NCBI RefSeq assembly: GCF_009762775.1
Contig: NZ_CP046401.1
Span: forward strand, 1,798,001 to 1,862,000
DNA length: 64,000 bases
Source of the DNA: Maribellus comscasis
GTDB taxonomy: Bacteria; Bacteroidota; Bacteroidia; Bacteroidales; Prolixibacteraceae
Reading direction: 5' to 3'
Positions 44,498 to 52,851 of this stretch are shown here, piece by piece (the stretch's first letter is position 1; each line of letters starts with the position of its first letter). Under the pieces are notes generated by a model. It made no database searches. It was not told where the DNA came from and saw only the letters and a list, made by a program, of their open reading frames with translations. The position numbers and the translations under genes are program-made.

Positions 44498-45029
44498 TCC
44501 TCCCCTTATTTATTTCATCTTTAACCTTAGCTCCGAGGAATGTTCATATGTAACAAAACCTATTGACAATAAAATCGATAGGGTTTGTCATTTTTAAGAA
44601 AAAGCCGGAAAAAGGTCTAAATCACCAAAAATCAGGGTAATACCTATTATCTAATGAAATGAGCCTTAAGTTCACTATACTCCTCAAGCCTTTTCATTGG
44701 TATATCGGCATTAACTATTTTAATCTCAAAATTTCGATTAAAGCTCATTTTGAAACAGAATTGGTATTACTACGTATTTGGCAAGCTTTGGCTGTAATAT
44801 AATATATATTTAATTGTATCATAGCGTAAAGACAATATTTATTTATTTGACTATAAGCATATTATATCACAGAGAAAAAGGTAACCCCTAAAATTGAATG
44901 TTTTTAGACATTCGATTTTTAAGAAAATTAATAATCTGCTATAAATCAAAACATTATTCAAATTGAAATATATAATCAACAAATAAAATCTTTGGCGATT
45001 TTTGACTTTCTAATTTTTCTATTTTATAT
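44498..45029. other. AT-rich intergenic region with two hairpins, no gene seen
   Basis: Two inverted repeats stand out. ACAAAACCTAT/ATAGGGTTTGT lies at 44553-44588 (one G-U-type mismatch). AAATTGAATGT/ACATTCGATTT lies at 44891-44918, followed by TTAAG. Neither matches an RNA family I recognise. The strong fall in GC relative to the genes suggests a transfer boundary or a long upstream region of the peptide locus. Confidence 0.35.
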
Positions 45030-45300
45030 TTATAATATCAATAAAAAACCCTCTGTCTTCGTACCCCGAAAACAGGACGCAAAAAACCAAAAAGTGAAAA
45101 CCTTAACTCTCACAGGAAAAAACAAATTCGTTGGGTAAGCCTCCCCGGGGGCAGTTCCATTCGTTACTTTGTTCCCGGCCCGGGGATGTAATTCAGGCTT
45201 CGTAAAGCCCGTTGCGAAGTTAACAGGTTTTAGTAAAAAAACTACCATCCGGGACACACTTTTACAAACTGGCAGTTGTAAAAAGTCGGGGTTTGCTGAA
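45030..45300. other. GC-rich island upstream of the peptide genes, possible structured leader or RNA
   Basis: About 270 bp are clearly richer in G+C than the flanks and contain paired tracts such as CCCCGGGGG (about 45144-45152) and CCCGGCCCGGGG (about 45175-45186). A 75-codon minus-strand frame (45030-45257) covers part of it, but it lacks a recognisable domain and looks translated by chance. The region ends about 25 bp before the first GG-leader gene. It could be the folded 5' leader of the peptide mRNA or a conserved repeat. Confidence 0.35.
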
Positions 45301-45325
45301 GTATTAACACTTAAATTCTAAAATT

Positions 45326-45478
45326 ATGAAAGAATTGAGTTTTGAAAAGATGGAAAAAACTACAGGGGGACTATCTTGTTTCTATTCGATACCAATTTGG
45401 TTACTGACCAGAACTACAATGCCTTCAGCAATTTCTATATGGGGTGACGTGTTTGATATTTATTGCAGAATAACATAA
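45326..45478 (+). CDS. GG-leader bacteriocin-like precursor peptide 1
   Basis: This 50-residue peptide has the leader MKELSFEKMEKTTGG, whose double glycine at 14-15 is the cut site of C39 peptidase exporters. The predicted mature part is 35 residues, hydrophobic with Trp, Pro and Arg, and has Cys at mature positions 3 and 32. These could close a disulfide loop spanning nearly the whole peptide. The leader shares length (15) and M1, K2, M9, E10, G14 and G15 with the second precursor 12 bp downstream. A C39 exporter is encoded in the same cluster. The mature sequence matches no bacteriocin I know. Confidence 0.78.
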   Translation: MKELSFEKMEKTTGGLSCFYSIPIWLLTRTTMPSAISIWGDVFDIYCRIT

Positions 45479-45490
45479 TAATTTAATAAA

Positions 45491-45673
45491 ATGAAAAAAA
45501 TAAACTTATTCCAAATGGAATCAATAAAAGGAGGAGGACACAATAATTCATGTAGATTTCTGGGAGGTGTTTGGCTTACAGGCTTATTATCTGTAGGACT
45601 TACAGGAGGCATGGGAATCGGCATTGCTACCGGTGCTTGGGCAGGAGCAGTTGTCTACGGATGTTTTGATTGA
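45491..45673 (+). CDS. GG-leader bacteriocin-like precursor peptide 2, glycine-rich
   Basis: This 60-residue peptide has the leader MKKINLFQMESIKGG and a mature part of 45 residues beginning GHNNSC. It is a glycine-zipper-like hydrophobic segment with several GxxxG spacings (GLTGGMGIGIATGAWAGA), as in membrane-inserting class II bacteriocins. Cys at mature positions 6 and 43 bracket it, like those of precursor 1. The unlike mature sequences (Trp/Arg-containing versus Gly-rich) with matching leaders suggest a two-peptide bacteriocin, but independent products are equally possible. It is followed by a 136-bp gap and then membrane proteins. Confidence 0.82.
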   Translation: MKKINLFQMESIKGGGHNNSCRFLGGVWLTGLLSVGLTGGMGIGIATGAWAGAVVYGCFD

Positions 45674-45809
45674 ATAAATAGGTATTACAGCATGTATCTC
45701 ATTGCTGTAATACCTAAATTATTGTTTGTCTCAAATCGTAAATATTGTTTCCAAAATTGTAGTTCAGTGCTAAATTAATAAATGTTTTATTTTATGTACA
45801 TAAATAACG

Positions 45810-46238
45810 ATGGAAAAAATCATGAAAGAAAAAGTAATTACAAAACTTAATCGGTATAAGATTAATTATAAGGAAAGTGGAAAAAGTGTAGTGATAAATC
45901 TTGGCTTGAACCAAGAAATCATAATTTTATTTTTAGATAACGAAAAAATAAAAATCACAGATAAGTTACGGGGTTGGAATTTACTTTCAGGGATGTTGGA
46001 GGTAAGTTTAAAAAAAGTAATGATTCTACAATTCATTTTTGTAGTAATCACCTGTGCTCTTCTATTCATTATACTTTATTACACAGGTTTTGATTTCAAT
46101 ACGATGCTTAATATTATAACATTAGTTGCAATTTTCAACTGGGGCTACGTAATATACTGGACTAATTATTATCACGTTAAAGCCGAAAATTTCAAAAGTA
46201 TGGTCATGAATTGGATAGAAAACGACTTAATTAAATAG
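45810..46238 (+). CDS. Small membrane protein of the peptide locus, possible immunity protein
   Basis: The 142-residue protein begins with a charged region (1-65) without a signal peptide. Two membrane helices follow at about 68-92 (VMILQFIFVVITCALLFIIL) and 97-117, then a short charged tail. I do not recognise a family. Small membrane proteins beside bacteriocin precursors are often immunity factors, and that is the most economical guess. A second ATG at residue 5 (45822) is also possible. GC content is low, like the neighbouring 221-residue membrane protein. Confidence 0.65.
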   Translation: MEKIMKEKVITKLNRYKINYKESGKSVVINLGLNQEIIILFLDNEKIKITDKLRGWNLLSGMLEVSLKKVMILQFIFVVITCALLFIILYYTGFDFNTMLNIITLVAIFNWGYVIYWTNYYHVKAENFKSMVMNWIENDLIK

Positions 46239-46323
46239 AAATAGGGTTGTTGTGACCATATGAAGTATCTAAATCAATTTTGCTTTTTGAGTTTCACGTT
46301 ATTCTTAACATTTATTATTACAA

Positions 46324-46989
46324 ATGAATGAATATCTTATACAATCTAATGGGTGGAAAACGTATATTATATTGTCAGTATTATCTATTTTGATTACATA
46401 CGCTATTAATTCCATTTTCTTAACGACTGATTTATATTATCAGTTGTTTGGAGAAAGGCTTGCGTTTGAACGAATTGATGACATGTTAAATATCCATAAA
46501 AGATGGCAAGGGGTCAGCTATATTATTTTACCTTTTTTTGTTCTTTTGAGAGCGTTTTATACTAGTATTTTCCTTTATACTGGAATATTCTTCACAGAAC
46601 TGAAAATAGAATTCTGCAAGATAATAAAAGTTGCTTTGTTGTCTGATTTCATCTATATACTGGCTGGACTCGTCAAACTCATCATCCTTATTTTTTTTAA
46701 ACAGGTCAACACTTTAGACGACTTACAATTTCAACCCTTCTCAATAATGGAGTTACTGAATAAAAACACGGTTGACCCGCTGTTTGTTTACCCGCTAAGT
46801 TTAATAAACATTTTTGAACTTGGTTATTTCCTCATACTGGCCTGGCTTTTAGTGGGTGTAATTAACGAAGCCAACGGAGAACGGCCTGTAAAATTTGGTA
46901 AATCGCTGCAACTGGTAACGACTTCCTATGGCAGCGGTTTATTACTTTGGGTGGTGTTGGTAATGTTTATAACCTTAAACCTGAGTTAG
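46324..46989 (+). CDS. Polytopic membrane protein, unknown family
   Basis: The 221-residue protein has about five hydrophobic helices (near residues 12-32, 60-82, 95-118, 155-180 and 198-219). Its layout is loosely like YIP1-type integral membrane proteins, but no diagnostic motif is visible. It ends 3 bp before the thioredoxin-like gene, so the two are co-transcribed and probably work together in peptide processing or self-protection. Function unknown. Confidence 0.7.
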   Translation: MNEYLIQSNGWKTYIILSVLSILITYAINSIFLTTDLYYQLFGERLAFERIDDMLNIHKRWQGVSYIILPFFVLLRAFYTSIFLYTGIFFTELKIEFCKIIKVALLSDFIYILAGLVKLIILIFFKQVNTLDDLQFQPFSIMELLNKNTVDPLFVYPLSLINIFELGYFLILAWLLVGVINEANGERPVKFGKSLQLVTTSYGSGLLLWVVLVMFITLNLS

Positions 46990-46992
46990 CCT

Positions 46993-47529
46993 ATGAGAAA
47001 GTTTTACAAAGGCATTATAATTGCAATTATATCTGTTATAGGCGGATTCTTAACCTATCAGGTTATAGAAGACTATAGCGAAAAAAAAGAAGTCGAAAAA
47101 CAGACTCAGATTTTACCTGACGCTTCATTTAATTCTTTATCCGGAATTCCGGTCAACCTCCATGATTTCAACCAAACCCAACCTTTGGTCATCATCTATT
47201 TTCACCCTGAATGCGAGCACTGCCAATATGAAGCGCAGGAAATCGGGCAAAATGCATACGCCTTTAATCATTGTCAATTGGTAATGGTTACACCCGACGA
47301 TTCGTTGCAACGGGTGGAGAACTTTTGCTCGGATTACCATTTATGGGAACTGGATAACTGTGAGGTTTTACTTGATACAAAAAACCGGTTTCAAAAAGTT
47401 TTTGGAAAAGCCATAATACCCTCGGTTTATATTTATGCAACCAACAGAAAACTCATCACGCATTTCCTTGGAGAAACCAAATCCGAAGCAATTATTAATG
47501 CTACAAACAACACATTTACAAAGCACTAA
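46993..47529 (+). CDS. Membrane-anchored thioredoxin-like (TlpA/redoxin-type) protein
   Basis: The 178-residue protein has an N-terminal membrane helix (about 8-24) and no lipobox. A periplasmic thioredoxin-fold domain follows from about residue 40, with the active-site motif C74-E-H-C77 in FHPECEHCQYEA and the cis-proline in IIPSVYIYA (about 147). TlpA-like proteins reduce or rearrange disulfides in the cell envelope. Both precursor peptides in this cluster carry exactly two cysteines, so a role in making or proofreading their disulfides is a reasonable inference. The close spacing to the upstream membrane gene supports one operon. Confidence 0.82.
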   Translation: MRKFYKGIIIAIISVIGGFLTYQVIEDYSEKKEVEKQTQILPDASFNSLSGIPVNLHDFNQTQPLVIIYFHPECEHCQYEAQEIGQNAYAFNHCQLVMVTPDDSLQRVENFCSDYHLWELDNCEVLLDTKNRFQKVFGKAIIPSVYIYATNRKLITHFLGETKSEAIINATNNTFTKH

Positions 47530-47578
47530 AACAAAACATACTTTAAATCTTAATTATTAATCTTTAAACTCATTTATT

Positions 47579-48073
47579 ATGACGCGATTTTTTTATGTTC
47601 TTGGCTTTTTACTGGCAAGCTTGCTAACCACAGCCCAAACTGACGATTTTGAAAACGACATTGAAAAACTTTTATCGATTAACGGAGGTTCGGCAGCTTA
47701 CGATATGGCATTCGACCAAATGGTTGCCCAGTTCAAAATGATGAAAACCGACGCCCCTGACGAGGTGTGGCAACAGGTGCGTACAGAAGTTTTCGATACG
47801 GAAATTGAGGAATTGACCAAACAACTTATTCCGGTGTATAAAAAACACTTTACCCACGACGACATTAAAGAACTAATTGCTTTTTACGAGTAGCCATTAG
47901 GACAAAAAATGACTGACGCTACAGGTAAAATTTCAAAAGAAACCATGCAAATGGCTCAAACCAGGGGGATGCAGTTAGGTGGCAAAATCAATACGTTCTT
48001 GCAGGAAAAAGGATATTATTATATTATTTTCGAACAGACCCTCAAGGTGTATGAGCCCTTGGTGGTTTTTTAA
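47579..48073 (+). pseudogene. DUF2059 gene interrupted by an in-frame amber codon
   Basis: The first 104 codons encode a signal peptide (ends TTAQ) and most of a DUF2059 domain (VYKKHFTHDDIKELIAFYE). A TAG at 47891-47893 stops it. The same frame continues for another 59 codons (PLGQKMTDATGKISKET, then GGKINTFLQEKGY) to a TAA at 48071. That continuation is the normal family ending, in which FYESP-x-GKK is expected, so a Ser codon (TCG) probably became TAG. It is most likely a nonsense mutation, a sequencing error, or rarely a readthrough site. The exporter gene follows after 11 bp. Confidence 0.72.
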
Positions 48074-48084
48074 AATTCAACTTT

Positions 48085-50282
48085 ATGCCTTCTGATCTCA
48101 ACATTCACCACATAAAACAAACCTTTGTAAAACAGTACAGCCAGTTTTATTGTGGCCTGGCATGCCTGGCATCCATTGTAAAGTATTACGGCGGTGAAAC
48201 CACACAGGAAAAACTGCGGGAGCAAAGCGGCACCACCCTAAACGGTACAAGCCTTTTGGGCTTGTACCAGGCGGCGCAAAATCTGGGTTTTGATGTGGCC
48301 GGATATGAAGCTGAAACAAAAAACCTGAAAGAATTAAAAGAGCCGGTAATACTGCATATTTTAAAAGATGAAAAGCTGGAGCACTTTGTGGTTTGTTATG
48401 GTTTTGAAAATAGTAAATTTACCATCGGCGATCCCGGCTGGGGAATAACACAATACGCCGAAGAAGAACTGGCAGCCGTATGGAAAAGCAAAGCTTTGTT
48501 AAAACTCGTGCCCGGTAAAAATTTCGTAACCAAAAAAAATGAGTCCCAAAGCAAACGGAAATGGTTTTTACAACTGATTAAAGATGATTACCCGGTATTG
48601 GGAATCGCTGCTTTTCTTGGAATCGTAATTTCGTCGTTGAGTTTAGCTACGGCAATTTTTTCGCAAAAGCTAATCGACCAGATTCTACCTGGAAAAGATA
48701 TCCGCACCCTTGTATTTGGAGTAATTATTTTTGGTACTATTTTGTTGGCAAGATCATTAATCAGTTATGTCCGTGGCATCTTCCTCGTGCGTCAAAGCAA
48801 GGAAATGAATACTCGGTTGATTTCAAACTTTTTTGGCAAACTGCTTTACCTGCCTAAACCTTTTTTCGACAGTACCTCAACCGGCGATATGGTAGCCCGC
48901 ATGAACGATGCCCAACGTATTCAACGGGCGGTTGTCCAGTTGAGCAGCCAAGTAGTTATTGATGTGATGATAGTTTTGGTTTCCGCCGGTTATATCTTTT
49001 TCTATTCCGTTTCAACCGGTTTTATCAGCTTATTTTCCATACCCATTTTCGAGTTGCTGGCCTGGCGCTACAACCGCAGGGTAATTGCCGCACAACGTAA
49101 TGTAATGCAATCGTATGCCGCCACCGAAAGTAAATACATCGATACCATTACCGGGGTAAAAACCATAAAAACTTTTCACCGCGAAAACCTGTTTGCCAAA
49201 GTGGTAAATACAGTTTACGAATTTTTTATGCAAAAAGTGTTTGAATTGGGTTTACTGGGAGCAAAAATCAACCTTTGGATTTCAGCCGCCAGCGCAATGC
49301 TGCTTACCGGCATAATTTCATGGTCTGCGTATCTCGTTTTAAACACCAAATCATGTTGGGACAGATGATGGCCATCATCACCCTGATCGGCAGCCTGGGG
49401 ACATCAGTGGTAAATATTGCCATGGCAAATATTCAGTTTCAGGAAGCAAAAATTGCATTTGACAGAATGTATGAATTTGCATCGGCAAAACCCGAAACTG
49501 AATCCCAAAATAAAAGTAAAAAGTTCAGAACCGACAATTCCTCAACTTCATTAAACCAGTTACGTGTCGAAAATCTAAACTTCCGATTTCCGGGGAAAAG
49601 CCTTCTCCTGAAAAATATCAATTTCAATGTAAAAAAAGGAGAAATTATTACACTTTTTGGTGAAATTGGTTGTGGGAAAAGTACCTTGCTTTCCATTCTT
49701 CAACGGTTTCATTCATTTGAATCCGGGAAAATAAAAATTAATAACGAAAATTGGGATAACACTTCCCTATATCAATGGAGAGAAAAGGTTACTTCTGTTT
49801 CCCAACACGTGCAATTGTTTAACGGAACCATCCTGGAGAACATTTGTTTGGAAGAAAATCCGGATGCAGAGAAAGTAATTCAATTCTGTCAGGAATATGG
49901 TTTTCATTCCTTTATTATGGAATTTCAACAAGAATATGCAACTATTGTTAATGAAAACAGTACCAACCTGTCGGGAGGACAACGACAATTAATAGCGCTT
50001 GCCCGGGCGTTGTACAGCTATCCCCAGCTTCTGTTACTAGACGAAGCAACGGCTGCCATGGGGCGACGGACGGAACATTTTGTTATCGAACTGCTTCAAC
50101 GCATAAAAACTGATATGACAATTATATTTGTCACCCATCGTCCTCAACTTGCCCGGTATACCGACAGAATTTATGTCATTGAAGATAAAACTGTTTCCGC
50201 AGTTGGAGCTCATGAAAAATTAATTCAAATAAACCAATTTTACAAAGATGCATTTCTGGAACTGGTAGACAATCAGGCCTAA
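48085..50282 (+). CDS. C39-peptidase ABC exporter (PCAT type), split by a -1 frame change
   Basis: The first frame (48085-49368, 427 residues) holds a C39 peptidase domain (Cys23, His100 in LEHFVV, Asp116 in IGDPGWG) and the membrane domain. The second frame, usable to 50282, holds the rest: LGQMMAIITLIG, Walker A GEIGCGKST (49659-49685), signature LSGGQRQ (about 49968-49988), Walker B LLLLDEATAAM and VTHRPQ. Together they make about 732 residues, the normal PCAT length. The frames join at 49338-49344, where T_TTA_AAC, a canonical -1 slippery heptamer, lies in frame. Slippage there gives LVLNHQIMLGQ; one lost base would give LVLNTQIMLGQ. The D-loop reads AAMG where AxxD-like sequence is usual. 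No membrane-fusion protein gene is nearby. Confidence 0.8.
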
Positions 50283-50432
50283 AAATTATCTCACTCCTTT
50301 TTAAAAACCGCTTGATATTAAAAACGTCTTGATGTTTTTGGTGGTGGGTGAAGAGCAGGGAGCGGACAGCAGAACGTTAAGAGTTGAACGAAAAAATATC
50401 GTATCCCAACCAAGACCGCTAAAAAGTTACAA

Positions 50433-50446
50433 GGTCATTAATGACC
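50433..50446. repeat. 14-bp perfect palindrome in a GACC-rich intergenic patch
   Basis: GGTCATTAATGACC is its own complement and is followed by further GTGACC and ATGACC units (50455-50479). Such short degenerate TGACC repeats are common low-complexity spacers in this phylum. The 50283-50497 spacer otherwise shows nothing. Confidence 0.45.
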
Positions 50447-50497
50447 AATGGCCAGTGACCAAAAATGAATGACCGTCAGCCAGAAGCCCATCGCCTT

Positions 50498-51310
50498 TCA
50501 CACCAACTCAAACACCTCCGACTTTATCAAATCAAACAAAAACACGTGCTGAAAAAGCGATTCGAAATGATGGTTCATGACTTTATTAGGCAGGTTAAAA
50601 TTCTTCACGCCTCGCAGGCGGTCGGTGGTAATCAGCAGCCAGTAATAATTGAGCCTTTGTTTTTGATACAATTTTAGTTTTTCGTCTTTTTTATGAATGG
50701 CTTTTTTGATATCGTCTACCACATCGTTGGAAATACCCAGATTATTGGAGCGTTCCCAAATGGACACCGTCAGCGCCGGGTGCCCAATAATTAGAATATT
50801 TTGAATGCCTTGAGGCAATTCGCCATCGTGTAAAGAAATCTGAAAAAAACTGCCGGGCTTTTTATTTTTTAAGGCCTGCCGAATAAGTTTTGCTGTTTGC
50901 AGCGACGCCATCATTTGGCGTTCACTTGTTATCAAAACTTCATCCGAAAACAAAAATTTCACAAACAAACGATGCGGATTTTCACGTTCGAAAATATGCT
51001 GAGCCAATTCGATAAAATGTTCCTGCTCCTTGTTCACTTCTGTTTGTCTTTCATCAGGTACACTTGCATTTCCGGGATTTAAACGGGTCAGTTCAATCCC
51101 AATTTTCTGACGATTCTTTTTCAGCGAGAGTATAAAATCCGGCGATTCCGCCGCATCCAGATTCCCTTTGGGGAAAGTTGGCAACTGTTCCCGGAAATAA
51201 TGTACCAACAGAATTTCGAGTTGTTTTTTGAGTTCTTGCATATGTTTTTCAATGCTGTCCAAATTACGAAAGAAAAACGGGACAGAGGCATTTCTGTGAG
51301 GCTTTTCCAT
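50498..51310 (-). CDS. Uncharacterised protein, possible PD-(D/E)xK-like fold
   Basis: The frame is open from 51475, but that would overlap the divergent hydrolase gene. The ATG at 51310 gives about 270 residues and another at 51241 gives about 247. A stretch SPDFILSLKKN followed by IGIELTRLN has the spacing D ... E-x-T seen in restriction-endonuclease-like folds, but the Lys is not clear. The rest contains ENPHRLFVKFLF and HPALTVSIWERSNNLGIS. No signal peptide or membrane helix. I do not recognise a family with certainty. It is transcribed away from the hydrolase and towards the exporter. Confidence 0.6.
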   Translation of the reverse strand: MEKPHRNASVPFFFRNLDSIEKHMQELKKQLEILLVHYFREQLPTFPKGNLDAAESPDFILSLKKNRQKIGIELTRLNPGNASVPDERQTEVNKEQEHFIELAQHIFERENPHRLFVKFLFSDEVLITSERQMMASLQTAKLIRQALKNKKPGSFFQISLHDGELPQGIQNILIIGHPALTVSIWERSNNLGISNDVVDDIKKAIHKKDEKLKLYQKQRLNYYWLLITTDRLRGVKNFNLPNKVMNHHFESLFQHVFLFDLIKSEVFELV

Positions 51311-51345
51311 GCAAAAATGATTAGCTTTACATAAAAACCGATACG

Positions 51346-52749
51346 ATGAGACAGCAACGATTTCTATCCGCCTTTGTTCTGTTTTTTTTCCTCCAAACAA
51401 TAAGCTTCGCGCAGGAAACAAACCAACAAAGAGTCCTTGGAAACTGGAGCGGAAATATTGAACTTCCAACCGCAAAGCTGGGAGTTATTTTCAGAATAAG
51501 CGCAGAAGACGACAGCCTTTCCTGCAAAATGGATGTGCCATTGCAGGGGGCAGAAAACTTACCTGTTAGTAAAGTTTCGCTGGAAAAAGAAAAAATAATA
51601 CTCACTGTAAAAATGATTCAGGGAGTTTATGAAGGTCAATTAAAAAACGACTCTACCCTTGAAGGAACATGGGAACAGCGGGGAGCAAAATTTCCGCTTA
51701 CATTAAAGAAAACAAAAACCATTACCAAACTAAAAAGACCACAAACACCGCAAGGCCCGTTTCCCTATTTCTCAGAAGAAGTGGAGTATTCCAATCCGAA
51801 ATCCGGTTTTCTACTGGCCGGAACGCTAACGATTCCTGAGGATACCAACAATTGCCCGGCAGTCATTTTAATTTCAGGCTCCGGTGCTCAGGACCGCGAC
51901 GAAACCATTTTTCAACACAAGCCCTTTTGGGTCATTGCCGACTTTCTCAGTCGTAACGGAATTGCGGTTTTACGTGTTGACGACCGTGGAGTGGGTGGTT
52001 CTGAAGGCCATTTATCAGAGGCAACCAGTGAAGATTTTGCCGGCGACGTTATTGCCGGAATTGATTTTCTAAAGTCAAAAGATAGAATTAATCCGGAGAA
52101 AATTGGTCTCATCGGACACAGCGAAGGTGGGTTGATTGCGCCTCTTGTTGCCAGCCAAACGAAAGATGTTGCGTTTATTGTTCTTCTGGCAGGACCAGGA
52201 ATTACGGGCGAACAAATTCTATATAAACAAAACGATTTGTTGCTGGCCGCAATGGGAATGGACCAAAATGCGATTGATAAAAATCGCAAATTACAGCAAG
52301 CCATTTTTAATATTATTCAGACAGAAAAAGACTCCGCCAAACAAATTGATCGGCTACAGCGTGCCTATTCCAACGGAATGTACCCAATGTTAAATGCAGA
52401 ACAAAAAGTCGCAATTGATGCACAGGTTGCGGAAGTAAACAATGCCTGGTTTCGCTTTTTCCTCTCTTACGATCCGGCGCCAACATTAAAAAAAGTAAAG
52501 TGCCCGGTACTCGCGCTAAACGGAGCAAAAGACTTGCAGGTTCCGGCTAACATTAACCTGAATGCCATAAAAGAAGCGCTTAAAGAAGGAGGAAACACAA
52601 ACTTCAAGACCATAAAACTGGAACAGCTGAACCACCTTTTTCAACAGTGTAAAACCGGTACCGTTTCAGAATACGGGGAAATTGAAGAAACCATTTCGCC
52701 GGAAGTTTTGGAAATAATAAAAAATTGGATTGACAGCGTTTCAAGGTAA
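51346..52749 (+). CDS. Exported alpha/beta hydrolase (serine esterase/S33-like)
   Basis: The 467-residue protein has a signal peptide (about 1-21, ends ISFAQ) and an N-terminal beta-rich domain (about 25-130). The alpha/beta-hydrolase core runs from about 155, with ILISGSGAQDRDET as the oxyanion strand. The nucleophile Ser259 is in IGHSEGGLI, an acid Asp in LNGAKDLQVPA, and the His in LEQLNHLFQQ. It is of the COG1073-like exported hydrolase group and probably acts on an ester or peptide bond in the periplasm. Substrate unknown. It precedes the NRAMP-like gene by about 100 bp. Confidence 0.85.
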   Translation: MRQQRFLSAFVLFFFLQTISFAQETNQQRVLGNWSGNIELPTAKLGVIFRISAEDDSLSCKMDVPLQGAENLPVSKVSLEKEKIILTVKMIQGVYEGQLKNDSTLEGTWEQRGAKFPLTLKKTKTITKLKRPQTPQGPFPYFSEEVEYSNPKSGFLLAGTLTIPEDTNNCPAVILISGSGAQDRDETIFQHKPFWVIADFLSRNGIAVLRVDDRGVGGSEGHLSEATSEDFAGDVIAGIDFLKSKDRINPEKIGLIGHSEGGLIAPLVASQTKDVAFIVLLAGPGITGEQILYKQNDLLLAAMGMDQNAIDKNRKLQQAIFNIIQTEKDSAKQIDRLQRAYSNGMYPMLNAEQKVAIDAQVAEVNNAWFRFFLSYDPAPTLKKVKCPVLALNGAKDLQVPANINLNAIKEALKEGGNTNFKTIKLEQLNHLFQQCKTGTVSEYGEIEETISPEVLEIIKNWIDSVSR

Positions 52750-52851
52750 TCGAGGTTAATCTTCTTACAATTCCTGAGAATCTAATGCTTTTCCTTCTTT
52801 CTGAATTTATTTGTCGTTGGATATTTGTATTTTGGAGCTTCAAATCAAATT

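Noticed and set aside
45030..45257. 75-codon minus-strand ORF as a real gene
   Set aside because: No domain, no convincing start context, and it lies in a GC-rich palindromic stretch; kept only as a possible structured region.
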